From positions 90,341,549 through 90,405,548 of the forward strand of contig CM053274.1 in NCBI GenBank assembly GCA_028583415.1: a DNA stretch of 64,000 nt, written 5' to 3'. Both the position numbers and the translations under genes were made by a program. Origin of the DNA: Protea cynaroides. Its lineage: Eukaryota; Streptophyta; Magnoliopsida; Proteales; Proteaceae. The notes below the pieces were generated by a model. That model worked only from the letters and a program-made list of their open reading frames with translations, did not search any database and was not told where the DNA came from. This document shows positions 23,921 through 35,245 of this stretch, piece after piece; the first letter of the stretch is position 1, and every line of letters starts with the position of its first letter.

Positions 23921-24217
23921 TTTTACCACAAGAAAAAAAATTACTGCAATGGAAGATGAGTAGAGATAGGGGTTCTTACGATAGGAGATGCGGTTCCCAT
24001 GCTGATGTTGTGTAAAGGGGGAATAAACAAAGAAGACTCATAATACTACAATGGTAAAGATTGTTGTAACTTGCAATAGAATGAGGAGAAGTAAGAAATC
24101 GATGATGTTGTTACTTGCGATGAGAACTTGCAAGAAATGAAAACGATGCTGCTGCAACTTGCGATACTGATCCACAATTGAGCTTTTAGGTCTTGCAAAA
24201 TCTTTGCTCTGATACCA

Positions 24218-24462
24218 TGTAAACTATAAGAGAATTAGAATAATGGTTCGCCTTGTCTAGAATGACAGAGGTCATACTACATTTATAGAGTAAAATGATT
24301 TACATGAAAGGAAATAAAGAAAAGTAAAGGAAAGGACACGAAAGGAAAGGAGGTGAGGTACGTGAGGAATGAGTCAGCACTCACACATACATCAAACCTA
24401 GACATTACAATATAGTACATTGAACCTAGACATTATAATATGGTCTAAACTACCCTTTCACA
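24218..24462 (-). repeat. 5' LTR of Copia F
   Basis: Right edge on the minus strand is TGTGAAAGGGTAG; the left edge adjoins the primer site at 24206-24217. LTR fragments of the same family recur at 33926-34109 and 37919-37968. Confidence 0.85.
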
Positions 24463-25085
24463 GTTCATTCATGCTACCGAAAGTTATATTCCTTATTTTT
24501 ACCATTTCGGCCAAAGGGGTAGAAGCTGATCCAGAGAAGATCAGTAATATCACTGAATGGCCCATGCCAAAGACAATCACTGAGGTTCGTAGTTTCCATA
24601 GTTTAGCATCATTCTATAGACAATTCATTTGAAATTTTAGTGCATTAATGGGCCCAATCACAGAGTCTATGAAGTCCACTAAAGGCAAGTTTGAATGGAT
24701 AGCAACTACAATAAAGGCCTTTCATCTTATCAGGAAGAAGATGATTGAAGCACTTATTTTACGCTTACCAGATTTTGACCTTATATTTGAGGTTGCTACA
24801 GATGCCTCACATGTGGGCTTGGGAGGTTTATTAATGTAGAGTGGACACCAAGTTGCTTTCTATGTTGAGAAGCTTAACAATGCTAAGAGATTTTGTTCAA
24901 CATATGATCATGGACTTTATGCAGTTGTCCAAGTGTTGTGACATTGGCGGCATTATCTCATTGGTAAAGAATTCATTCTTTACACTAACCATGAAGCACT
25001 CAAGCATCTTTAAGCTCAGAAGTCAATCAATAATAAGCATGCCAAAAGGATAGCTTAGTTACAGGAGTTCAACTTTGCAATTAAG
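24463..25085 (+). pseudogene. Gypsy G reverse transcriptase and RNase H, 3' part
   Basis: This is the continuation of the interrupted RT: ISNITEWPMPKTITEVRSF, then FEWIATTIKAFHLIRKKM and the RNase H start FEVATDASHVGLGGLL (24790-24835). RNase H continues to about 25080 in shifted frames (CSTYDHGLYAVVQ). Integrase is absent. Confidence 0.82.
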
Positions 25086-25180
25086 TCGTAAAGTGTTAAA
25101 TCTTAATACATTTTCAGCCCATGCTATTTGTATTGACCAGATACGCGGCAGTATCCATCTAACACAGATTTCAGCGTCTG

Positions 25181-25519
25181 ACATTAATCTACTGCTGGTC
25201 AGTGAGGGTTTCTGTCTTGTTCGATCCTTCTTTCCTAATATTTTCATGTGAAACTTTTCCCCCAAGATTGGTGAATTCAGATTCAATCCACCATTGGATC
25301 AGCCCCATATTACAGTCGAGTTCCCACTCACGTAGGATGGAACTCGATCCCCAAAATCTGGTCCTTTTGACCATATGATAGTGATTTTAGGGAGTTTTCT
25401 TATTTTGTCTGGAAATCACAAATTGTAATCTATGTTTCAAGCCCTAGAATTTTGGCAGGTTCTCTGAATGAAGTCTTAGTTTTGAGACTGAATTGACCTT
25501 TAAATTCAATTCTACATTA
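25181..25519 (+). repeat. Right copy of the 350-base direct repeat
   Basis: It is homologous to 18377-18728 with moderate divergence. It follows the RNase H remnant of Gypsy G by about 100 bases. Confidence 0.6.
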
Positions 25520-25868
25520 GGTTGGCTCTATGGCATAAAATTGATTTAGAGTTTGGATCAAGGTCATGAAGATTTTGTGCGATGGCTACTTGTCACCAAC
25601 AAAGAAGTTTGAGGTCCTAATTTTAGTTTGGTTGCAACCAACTCTTAATTCTAGGATTCCTAGCAGCTAGGGTTCGATTTTTTTTTTTTATCAAGGATGT
25701 GCCAAATGCTTTCTAGCGGATGGTGGTGCTGCCTGTCACCGTCGTGAGGAAGATCATGGTCGTGTGGATCCTTTCCTGGAGGGTGAGTGCCATTTCAAAA
25801 TGGGGTCATCTTCGCCCCCACTGGTTTAATTGCATTTGAAGTTGTGCACACTTCACAAGCTATTGTAG

Positions 25869-26400
25869 GTGTTCGCAAACGAGGACTGTGACGAGCTCCC
25901 TCGCATACATATAGGGGCATTTTTTGCTAACGCTTTTAAGGGATCAGGCCTCTATAACATTGATTCATTGCCAGATCCGATGGTGGATGGTGAATTAACT
26001 CGTGTAACAATTCTCCAACAAGCTTATGAGAACCAAATCAAGCAACGTCAGTTTTCTTTGATGGGGCAATTGAATATGAATGGTATTCTCATATTGGAGA
26101 TTAGGAAGGCGGAGTCGGCTCTTTGGGGCCTGAAATCCCCTTTTGAGATGGTATCCCATGGCAAAGGTTTCATTCTCACCAATTTGGTACATAATTGGAT
26201 ATGGTTCATGTCGGGAAACTCCATGTAAAATTAATGGGAAGCTTATGCAGTTTCAATGGTAGAGACCGGATTTCAATGTCAACAATAAGTTGATTTCGCA
26301 CCATCTTCAATGGATTCAATTCCCAAACCTCCCTCAGGAATATTAGGATGATTCTATTCTATTTTCTTTGGCCAAGGCCATTGGTCAACCTATCACCATC
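25869..26400 (+). pseudogene. LINE-1 ORF1 (DUF4283-like) fragment
   Basis: The frame from 25869 encodes a segment like the N-terminal DUF4283 domain of plant LINE ORF1 (KSPFEMVSHGKGFILTNL). After a frameshift near 26215 comes a QWWSPDFNVNN-like stretch with HHLQWIQFPNLPQEY. In plant LINEs this region precedes a CCHC knuckle, which is missing here because the RTE fragment cuts in. Confidence 0.65.
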
Positions 26401-26404
26401 TTCT

Positions 26405-27836
26405 CTATTTTATAAACAAAGCCTTATCCCAACTAAGTGGGGTTGGCTACATGGATTCTTGCCTTCCAATCAGTTATGTTCATTGTTATACTTGAAACAA
26501 GGCCTAAGCTATGCATGCCTTTCCTCACTACCTCCCTTAGAATCACCTTAGGTCTGCCCCTAGCCCTTTTAGATCCTTCAATCTGAATCAAATCTCCCCT
26601 AGAGTCATCTTAGGTTTGCCCCTAGCCCTTTTAGATCCTTCAATCTGAATCAACTCCTCCATACTGGAGCATCTACCGACTTCCATTGAACATGGCTGTA
26701 CATTTCAAATGACTTTCTCGAAGCTTATCATGTACATCCAAATCAGCTCTAATACCATCATATCTTATCTTATCCTTTCTAGTTTTACCATACATCCATC
26801 TCGGCATCCTCATCTAAGCTATACTAAGTTTATCTATATGATGCTTCTTAACTGCCCAACATTCTGCACCATTCATCATAGATGGTCGAAAGACCATTCT
26901 ATAAAATTTCTCTTTAAGTTTTAAAGGAATACTCTAGATGCACCACTCCAGCCATCCTATTTTAATCATCTGTGAAACATCATCCTCTATATCACCTTCT
27001 TTATTTATGATTGAACTAAGATGCCTAAATAATCACTTTGATGTATCTCCCTCTCATCGATCTTCACCACCTCATTATCCATCCTTGTATGACTAAAGTT
27101 ACAAACCATATACGCCATCTTATCATTTTACTTATCTTAAAACCCTTTGATTTCAATGTTGATTTCCATAGCTCCAACTTGACGTTAATCCCCGCTTTTG
27201 TCTCTTCTACCAAAGCAGTATCATCAACAAAAGAATGCACCAAGGAACTTCATCTAGAATGTCTGGATAAATAATCCATAATGATTGCAAACAGATAAGG
27301 GCTTAAAGCTATTCCTTGATGTAACCCAATTGTAATTGAAAATTCACTACCTTGACCCCCTACGGTTCTCACACTAGTCACTACATCATAATACATATCC
27401 TTGACTATGTCTATATATTTGCTTGAAACATTTCTGTCATAAGTTTTTTCTAGGTCAATAAAAACAACAAGGAAGTCCTTGCTTTCTCTAAATCTTTCCA
27501 TGAGTTTCCTAAGCAAGTAAATAGCTTCTGTCGTGGATTCACTGGCATAAAATCAAACTGGTTCTCCATAATAGTAGTTTCTTATCTCATGTGAGTTTCA
27601 ATAACTCCCTCCCAAAGTTTCATAGTACGACTCATTAGTTTTGTGCTTTAGTAGTTATTGTAGCTCTGAATATCATTTTTTTTAATAAATTGGAACAACA
27701 ATGCTTCTCTTCCATTCATTTGGCATTTTCTTTGTACTCATAATTTTATTGAACAGCTTAGTTAACCAAAATACTCCATACATTCCTATGCTTTTTCAAA
27801 CTTCTATTGGGACCTCATTTATTTGTTAAATAATAA
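26405..27836 (-). mobile_element. RTE-type LINE fragment 1 (RT and 3' end)
   Basis: The minus strand encodes RTE-clade RT: LRKLMERFRESKDFLVVFIDLEKTYD (read in parts), SITIGLHQGIALSPYLFAIIMD and the FVDD catalytic box near 27205, then a decayed C-terminal region ending in the conserved plant RTE 3' region (26410-26660; 26530-26650 holds a 70-base local duplication). It is truncated at the 5' side near 27836. It lies between ORF1 and ORF2 of LINE-1. Confidence 0.78.
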
Positions 27837-27854
27837 TGTTTTTTTAATGAAAGC

Positions 27855-28127
27855 TCTCTTCTAGAATATTTGTGGTGTCTCAAATACAAAGGCGCAAACG
27901 ACTTTGAAAAGTAGACTCAAGGAGCACAACCCAAAAGTTTTGTGCCTTGTGGAGCCTCTTGCGCATCCGTGAGAATTCCCAAAGGTCTTTTCTTAGGCTT
28001 TAGGGTATTATGTTGACTTCATTCACAATTCAAGTGTGTTTAAACATCTTAATCTGAGGGTCTTTTGGAAGTAAGGTCTACCTTGTCCGACATTGATTAT
28101 GTCTTATGAGCAGCAGATTTCTTGTTC
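27855..28127 (+). pseudogene. LINE-1 ORF2 endonuclease, N-terminal part
   Basis: From about ATG 27849 the frame shows MKALFWN, NTKAQTTLKSRL and VLCLVEPLAHP, with the glutamate in VEP matching the catalytic Glu of APE-type endonucleases, then GYYVDFIHNSS. It ends at the poly-T of LINE-2. Confidence 0.7.
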
Positions 28128-28399
28128 TTGGTTTTTTTTTTTTTTTTTTTTTTTGCTAAATGTTGGCAAAATTTTATTAAATTAAAAGAAAAAGTACAAA
28201 CTACAAAACATAAGGAAGTTAAATCAACACCCTGGTCCCCCTATCCTTTGGCAATGCCATCAGGAGGGAGGGAACCAAAATTAACAAAAATGAAAACGGG
28301 GAAGCTCTGAGGCGTCCCAACTAACATTCGGTTGCACATATGAAGGGAAAATTTTCAAACGTCTGAAGTCTGGTTCCTTGCTGCCAGTCTAGCCAGACC

Positions 28400-29290
28400 A
28401 TCTCATACCATGTTTACCTCACGAAGTAGTGAGAGACCCACCATTGAATACATGCCAAAAATAGAACCAACCCCAACCACTATTGTAAACATTTCCAAGG
28501 AATCTTGGATAGAATTAGACCTTCCACCATCGAAGCCAAATCAAACTCAATCCATAGTTGTGTACATTGGAGCTCTTCAGATTTGTGAATACCAATCATT
28601 AAGGCAGTAAATTCCACTATATGATTGATAGTCACACCTAAATAAATAGCAAAAGACGTCGCAACATTAGAACTTCAAAAGACTCCTCCTGCACCAGCAC
28701 AACCAATCTTACTAAGCAACAACCCATCCACGTTAAGCTTTATCCAATTCCCCACATGTTCATCCATTGCAGTTGCATAACCGATGTAGCCCTCGCTGCC
28801 CTTGTACAAATATTAAACCGATTGCAAAAAACCCAGCCAGCAATCATTTTCACCACATATGGATCCAGAACTGATAATTCTGGCATATCTTGCACCACAT
28901 TTTTCAACACATAGGCCACCAATCTCAACGCCCCTTTAAAACAATGGCTATTTCTTTCTAACCAGATATGTTGTGCCACAATAAATAACCCTACCATCCA
29001 TATAGCGAACAAAAACAGTACATTTTTTTTTCCCTTTTCCATCAAGAAAACTTCAACTTGATAGAATCAGAATCCAAGCAGTTAGTATTGAAAAACCCTG
29101 CAAATCCTCTCCATATGGCCACAAAGAACTCACATTTGAGGAATACAAGGTGAAAAGAATCAACCTCTTTCTTACATAAATAATACCGAGATGCCAAGGG
29201 AACTTGATGCTTCTTAATCATATCATCCATGGGAAAAGCAAACATTGAAATTCTTGGATTAAGAACTTTACTCACAACCGATGCGGCCCA
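28400..29290 (-). pseudogene. LINE-2 zinc-binding region and RNase H
   Basis: Two adjoining frames (29275-29042 and 29045-28740) encode the zf-RVT region: MDDMIKKHQVPLASRYYLC then HLVFLKCEFFVAIWRGF, with cysteine/histidine spacing of plant LINE ORF2 C-termini. RNase H continues as WIKLNVDG and an LWIE-type segment down to 28400, with stops. LINE-1 carries the same domains at 34286-35150. Confidence 0.75.
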
Positions 29291-29557
29291 TCTTGACTGA
29301 GGACCCTTCTCTCAAAGCTCCCCCAAGCCAATTTGATAGAAAACTAACTGGATTTGAAACCTATCCAGATCAGTTTATCCACTTCACCACCTCTAGGAAA
29401 TTTAATCCTCATCACCATCTGACAAATATTCTAAAGCACTCCCGACGATAGCGGCAAGAAGTTCCATCTACCATTCAGTATGAAATCTGATACATGGGTT
29501 GAGATTGTATTGAACTCCTTCGCTCCCATCCCTATAGCCTCAACTATTGAAGTATCC

Positions 29558-31080
29558 AAGGGATGTAAATGGATCAAAATCGATTTGGATACACTACAAT
29601 CTGAATTTGAATCCGTTTATCAAATACCTTATCTGAATTCGATCCGAAATCCGTTGAATTTAAATAAAAGAAATCAGAATTTGAATTCGAGTTTTAACTG
29701 GTAATCCAGTTAAAATCTGATTCGAATCCGAAAACGATAATAGAGGACCACAACTTAGGTTAACTGAAGGGCTTCCAGTCCCCTTCTAAGACACAGAACA
29801 TCATCTGAAAAGAAAACATAAAACCTATTTTAGTAGTGAAAAAAGCAATAACCAAATCAAAAAAAAGGAAAAGGGAAATTGCACAACTCAGAGGAGACGG
29901 CTGATGCCACCGGGTTTCCGAATGACAGGATTGTCTTCATTTTCGCCCTTCGACATGTCCCCTCTGCTTCCCTTATGTTTCTGGACCTCCACGCTTTTGA
30001 GAAATCGACTGCCGCTTAAGGGAAAAAGAAACATAAAATAGAAAGCTTTGATCGATGGCGGTCAAGCTTCTTTAGTCTGTAGCTTAATGGAAGCTATTCT
30101 TTTCGCGGCCATTTCTTCCACCCATTTTTCACTCTCCTAGCCGCTGCAATCCGAGAAGCTCTGGAGAAATAACCAAGACGAGCTCTACTTGGTGTAGTTC
30201 TAGGCTTCTAGCATCTGCAAGGTGTTAGGAATAGTCCCACATTGCTTTGAGACAAGAACCTTAGGTGCCTTATATATGTGAGAGTCCCTCCACTTACTAG
30301 TCCGAACTTTTGAGTTGGAAACTTAACATGGTATCAAAGCTCCAGGTTCACTCCCTAGGGTAATCCAAAAGAGGGACCACATGCTAAGTGTACTACCACC
30401 AAGAAGAGGGGTAACATGTGAGGGGAGTGTCGAAAATACCTTGGGTACCTTATATATGTGAGAGTCCCTCTACTTAATAGTTTAAACTTTTGAGATGGAA
30501 ACTTAACATGTATTAGAGTTCTAAATGTACGATTACCCAAAAAATGGACCACATGCCACATGTACTACCACCCAGAAGAGGGGCAATACTTGAGGGGGAG
30601 TGTGGGAATAGTTTCACATTGCTTAGAGACTAGAACCTTAGGTGCCTTATATATGTGAGAGTCCCTCAACTTACTAGTTCTAACTTTTAAATAGGAAACT
30701 TAACACAAGGAACCTTCCTCCACAAATCCATTCACGGTAAGCAAAAATGGCATAAATTGAAGCATTAAAATAAAATAAAATAATACATAACAACTATCAA
30801 GCCTGTCCCCCACTCCCATCCCTCTTGATTATCCCATCGACCCTACTTCCCATTTCCTTTCCCTATGCAAACGAATAGAATAATGACAAATTATCTTAAT
30901 AATATAAATATATATAAATGGATTAGAGCGGATTATATCTGTTTCGTTTGAGTGATGTCTGAATCTGCCTCCGAACTCGTCTATCCAAATTTGCATCCAA
31001 ATTGTTCAGATTTGGATTCCCTTAAACAACTGTGGATTTGAATCAAATTCAGATTTTTTGGCTATCCATTTACATCCTTA
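29558..31080. mobile_element. hAT-like non-autonomous DNA transposon in LINE-2
   Basis: Terminal inverted repeats AAGGGATGTAAATGGAT and the complement of its right end (TAAGGATGTAAATGGAT) bound the element. A perfect 8-base target duplication AAGTATCC flanks it (29550-29557, 31081-31088), as expected of hAT transposition. Sub-terminal sequence is rich in GAATTCGAATCCG-like motifs. No transposase is encoded. A TRIM is inserted at 30223-30705. A smaller relative lies at 39718-40201. Confidence 0.85.
30223..30705 (+). mobile_element. TRIM with three LTRs in tandem
   Basis: Order: LTR 30223-30328, interior, LTR 30428-30508 (about 25 bases deleted inside), interior, LTR 30601-30705. Each interior is about 95 bases and ends in a purine tract (GAGGGGAG, GAGGGGGAG). 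The first LTR is followed by TGGTATCAAAGC (30329-30340), a tRNA-Met primer site. The ends are TGTTAGG/TGTGGGA and CTTAACA. The target duplication CAAGG is perfect (30218-30222, 30706-30710), so the triple-LTR unit sits in one insertion site. It encodes nothing. Confidence 0.9.
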
Positions 31081-31267
31081 AAGTATCCCCTAGCCACACA
31101 TCCTGTCAAAATTCTATTGAGACTCCATCTCCAACAATGCATTGAGTTTTACCAGATACCCAATCCCATAATTTCTTTAATCCCATCCACATCGCTGATC
31201 CGTGGCCGATCGACTTTAAGTTCCCATCCGGCATACAATATCTGCCTCATGAATTTGGAAAAAGAAT

Positions 31268-31945
31268 CCATTATATTAATTGTTGCACTTTGAATTGTAA
31301 TTTGGAAAATTGGGCTAAGTTTGATGAGAGAGAGAGTGTCTGTGAGCTTATCTGGGACCCATTGGTTGCCAGCTTGGCCGAGGGCCAGACGCAGCACCAC
31401 ATGGCCAGCCGATGTCACAGCCAGCCACATAGCCAGCATGTCAAGGGATGGTTAGCACGGCAAGGGCCATAGGCGCCATGGCACACCATGGCATGCCTTG
31501 CAGCAGCAGGCCCGCAGGCCCACTGCCGCATGCCGCCCCCCAGCAAGCATCTATCTTGTGCTCGACATAATGCTTAGAGAGAGAGTTGAGGAGTTCTAGA
31601 GAGAAGTCCTCTCAGCCAGAATTGCTTTCTACAGGGTTGTTAAATGAAAAAACGTTTCCAGAGGCCATTTGCAATAAAGTCAGGGGTATTGTGGGTGCTT
31701 AATAAAAGGTTGATTAAAAAATAGCAGTCTAGATGGAGCCTCGCAGCCAAAATCCCAATCGTATGGTCCAGATGAAGGCGGGTTCAAGTGTAATGTGGTC
31801 TATGTGTCAAGATTCCATTGCGAGGGGTTTCATTGGCCTGACGTAGTTTTAAATGGTGCTCCACATTCCACAAGTTTGGTGCCTTGATTCCGTGTGACGC
31901 ATAAATTCGAAAGGCCAGATCCTCTCCCGATTCTATTTGACCGAA
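31268..31945. other. Unidentified GC-rich segment replacing the LINE-2 RT core
   Basis: The segment is markedly more GC-rich than its surroundings (GCCAGC, GGCCATAG, CAGCAGGCCCGC runs) and does not translate to LINE protein. It resembles long Copia LTRs in style, including GTTTGATGAGAGAGA shared with 35820, but I find no LTR ends or target duplication. It occupies the place of the catalytic RT region of LINE-2. Confidence 0.45.
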
Positions 31946-32170
31946 TAAATTCAGATCGAATGGATTGAGTTAAATCTCACATTTTTGAAGTCAATCCGAC
32001 GGTTTTTAAAGAGATGTTCCATCAAATTGGCTAGCTCAGATGCCATGCTAATGATATTATAAATCAGTATACCTTTGAAAAATGCCCCATGCTCTTCAGA
32101 GTTAATATTTCTAAGAACTTTCCCCATTCTAGTTGCCATATTTAGGAAAAATATTAAATAAAAAATTCCC
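31946..32170 (-). pseudogene. LINE-2 reverse transcriptase, N-terminal piece
   Basis: The minus strand encodes MATRMGKVLRNINSEEHGAF and ASELANLMEH, the RT segment that in LINE-1 reads LATRLGSVLCNLISKEQGAF (33555-33605). Confidence 0.72.
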
Positions 32171-32179
32171 CATACATAT

Positions 32180-32670
32180 GCGATGGAGTTAAGACATTTG
32201 TACTGCTTTTTCCACCTTAGGAATCAACATGATAAAGTTATTGTTCATACCTTTAGTGAGCCTCACCTCTCTTCCTTTATTCATGCCAATTGTTTTAGTG
32301 CTCGACGCAGATCCTTATGGTTTGACCTTCTCTCTATGGGTATCCCGCCGGTGCCTTGGGTAATGGTTGGGGATTTTAATGTCTCTATGCTCATGAAAAA
32401 CTAGGTCCTGGTAGGTTTAACTTGGGAGCTGCAGTGGAGTTTTTTAGCCATGATTAATTTTGGTCCTCTAGTCTGCATGTCATCTAGTGGAGAAAAATTC
32501 ACATGGTTTAATAATAGAGCTGTTGGCAATGTCAAAGGAATTTTGGATAAAAGCTTATCTAATGATGTACGGATGCAACGCCATGGGGATTGTTTCCAGT
32601 GGGTTCTCCAATGTATTAGCTCGGATCACAACCCAATTTTGATATGTTGTGAGGGGATTTCGCATCTTTA
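32180..32670 (+). pseudogene. LINE-1 ORF2 endonuclease, C-terminal part
   Basis: The frame holds RRRSLWFDLLSM, PWVMVGDFNVSM (the catalytic GDFN box) and, after a stop at 32404, MINFGPLVCMSSSGEKFTW and SSDHNPIL (the SDHNP box). These are hallmark APE-endonuclease motifs of plant L1 elements. Confidence 0.82.
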
Positions 32671-32699
32671 GAATGTGCCTTTTAGGATGCAATCTTTCT

Positions 32700-33925
32700 G
32701 GACTGAGCATGATGATTTCCTTTTTGTTGTCGGAGCTTCTTGGCTTCAGTTAGTGGACCTCCTTTATTTATAGTCACTCAAAAATTAAGTGGCTTAAAGG
32801 TGTGATGCAAACTTGGTCGAAAGAAGTTTTTCCAAAGATTGATGAGGAGGTCCAGTACACTGCTGTTCTTCTTGAAGCTATCTAGGAAACCATTAAGACA
32901 GTTGACCTCAGTGATTTGCTTTTCTTTGTTGAGGCCGATGCTAAGGATGCTCATCAGAAGGCTTTGGCGCTCCAAGAGAAATTGTCGGCGAAAAAATCAA
33001 CAATTCTTTGGTTGCAGTGTGGTGATCGAAATACAAAGTTCTTTCATATGTCCGCTAAGGCTCATCAGGTTCGGGGTGTCATTAACGAGTTGCATTAGGA
33101 GGATGGTATGGTTATTTTTTTATCAAGGTCAAATGGTACATATGTTGCTCAATATTACGAGGATTTTCATTATGGGGTAAGCCTGACTAAACAGCTAGAT
33201 TTTCTCTCTTGCATTCTCAGATTGGTATCTTCGAATGATAAATTGATGCTTACTTCTATTCCTTCTGCTAATGACATTAGTGTGGCTATCTTTGATCTTA
33301 AAGTTGACAGTGCACTGGGTTTGGATGGTTTTCCTGGTTATTTTTACAGAACTTGCTGAAGGGTAGTTGTAGTCTTGTGGATGATGTTTGTCAGGCAGTC
33401 CAAAATTTCTTCGAGGAAGGTGTAATTACTAAGGGAATTAACAGTAATTTTCTTACTTTGATTCCTAAGGTGGAAATTGCTACATGGGTTTTTCAGTTCC
33501 GTCTCATTTGCTTGGGCAGTTTTTTGTTCAAAATTATCCCCAAAATTCTGGCTACCCGCCTTGGCTCTGTGCTTTGTAATCTTATCTCCAAGGAGCAGGG
33601 TGCTTTTTTAAAGGGTTGTTTGATCTACAACAATATCAGTTTGGCTTCTGAGGTAACAAATTTAATGGCTAAGAAGGTCGAAGGAGCCTTGAAGTTGGAT
33701 GTTCAAAAGACTTAAGACACTTTTGAGTGGGAGTTCTTATTTGATAGGATCCGTCAATTTGGCTTTTTTGAGATTTCGATTGATAGTGTATCGCATTCTT
33801 CATTCTACTCGGCTTTCTGTTCTTTTCAATGGAGGTTTGGTGGGTTTTTTTTGGAGTGGAGCAGGGCTACAGCAGGGTGATCCCTTATCTTCGTTGTTGT
33901 TTATTCTTGCTGAAGAGGTTTCTGA
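32700..33925 (+). pseudogene. LINE-1 reverse transcriptase, 5' half
   Basis: Decayed frames lead into VDSALGLDGFPGYF (33305), FLTLIPKVE, FKIIPKILATRL and KEQGAFLKGCLIYNNIS, then LQQGDPLSSLLFILAEEV ending at 33925. The FADD catalytic box that should follow is missing, because the sequence passes into a Copia F-like LTR fragment and picks up again more than a kilobase of protein later. Confidence 0.8.
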
Positions 33926-34109
33926 TACCATGTGGAATTTAGAATAATGATTTGACTTATCTAGATTGGCAGAGGTCATGTTTTATTTATAGAGTAATGG
34001 ATTTACATGAAAGGAAAGTAGGTAAGAAAGTATGTGAGGAATGAGTCAGCACTCTTATCCCCATATACATCGAACCCAGACGTAAACCCTTTAAACCCAT
34101 ATTACAATA
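33926..34109 (-). repeat. Copia F-like LTR fragment in LINE-1
   Basis: It begins with the ten-base end of a primer site complement (TCTGATACCA) and continues TGTGGAATTTAGAATAATG, matching the start of the Copia F LTR at 24208-24240. It ends within the LTR, before the expected CCTTTCACA end. No target duplication is seen; a deletion of LINE RT accompanies it. Confidence 0.7.
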
Positions 34110-35200
34110 GTAGGCAAGCTTTAGCCTCGAATTTCCTTGTAGATGGTGCTTGGCACTTTCCTCCTATTTCCTCTGTGTTTCTTCGCAGCATTTGTGAGCT
34201 GGTAGGGCAACTACCCTTTCATCTCTCGGGATTGAGGATAAACGGATCTGGTTAGGAACTAAAGTAGGTTTCTTTTCAATAAAGTTTGCTTGGGGCAATG
34301 GCAGTAGAGCAATGGTTGCAAGATAATATAGTGGTTAAATGCCAGGTTCCTATGGTTTCTGGTTGTTATTTATGCTGCAAGGCTGGTGAAACTTTTGCTC
34401 ATCTTTTCCTAGAGTGTGAGTTTGTGATGGCGATGTGGCATGGTTTTGTTGCTTTCTTTAATATTCACTGGCTAGGCTTTGAGAGTATGGAGTTTATTTT
34501 TTGGTAAAAGTGAAAATGACCTGTCATTTGCATGAAGGACATCTAGACTGTAGGCATGTTAATGTGGCTCGTTGTTTATGGTTAGAGCACAATTAGTGCT
34601 ACTTTAAGGGAGTTCGGTAGTCGATGGCTAGCATGTTGCGGAGGATATCATAGAGTTGGTTTGGCTGCCATGTCCCATTTCCTCAATTACGGGTTGGGTC
34701 TTGCCCAACATTTCAACTTTGCTCTTGTGCAGTGGCAACCTCTCCTGTGATGCCAGTTCAATGGGCCAGACTTGTGGGGACTGGCTAAAACTCAACGTCG
34801 ATGGTAGTTCGTTGGGAAACCCAAGTCAGGGGCTGGTGGTGTTGTAAGGAGCTCGAATGGTATTGTGGTTTCTTCTTTTGTAGTGTACTTGGGAGTTTCT
34901 ACCAACTTTATCGCTGAATTCTCAACGGTTATGATTGGTGTTTGGCATGCTATGGAGTTAGACTGCTCCCATTTATGGATTGAGAGTGACTCCTCTGCAG
35001 TTGTTAATGGTATGTTGCAATCTTCCATCCCATGGTTGTGTCTACAGTAGTGGATGAGCCTCTCTTCTTTTCTTGGGCATATTGAGTGGCGTATTACAAA
35101 CAGCTATCGTAAAGTGAACGTCATAGCAGATGGGTTATCAGATTTGTGATGCGCTCTCAGTCTTCTAATCATTGGATTTCTTGTCCCTCTTTTGTTTCAA
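34110..35200 (+). pseudogene. LINE-1 ORF2 C-terminal region and RNase H
   Basis: Frames encode FLVDGAWHFPPISSVFLRSI, the zinc-binding region MVSGCYLCC with AHLFLECEFVMAMW (34345-34440), then RNase H: LKLNVDGSSLG (34790), EFSTVMIGVWHAMEL and LWIESDSSAVVNGML (34970-35020). Stops and frameshifts interrupt it at 34507, 34730 and 35050. Confidence 0.8.
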
Positions 35201-35245
35201 GGGAGGTGAAGAGTGCCCTCGATTCCATTTTTGTTAATTTTTTAG

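Larger units (their letters stand above)
19500..24462 (-). mobile_element. Copia F: Ty1/Copia element inserted in Gypsy G
   Basis: LTRs at 19500-19764 and 24218-24462 flank a minus-strand gag-integrase-RT-RNase H interior, with primer site complement GCTCTGATACCA at 24206-24217 and a polypurine complement after 19764. The left LTR lacks about seven terminal bases and no target duplication is visible, so the left edge was eroded. The host RT resumes at 24463. All domains carry stops or frameshifts. Confidence 0.88.
28128..32175 (-). mobile_element. LINE-2: L1-type LINE inserted in LINE-1, opposite strand
   Basis: A run of about 24 T at 28131-28155 is the poly(A) tail of a minus-strand LINE. 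Upstream follow RNase H (28400-28760), zinc-binding reverse-transcriptase-associated region (28740-29280), linker (29290-29550 and 31090-31265) and an RT N-terminal piece (31951-32165). A hAT-like element sits at 29558-31080 and an unidentified GC-rich piece replaces the RT core at 31268-31945. The 5' end is truncated. Confidence 0.8.
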
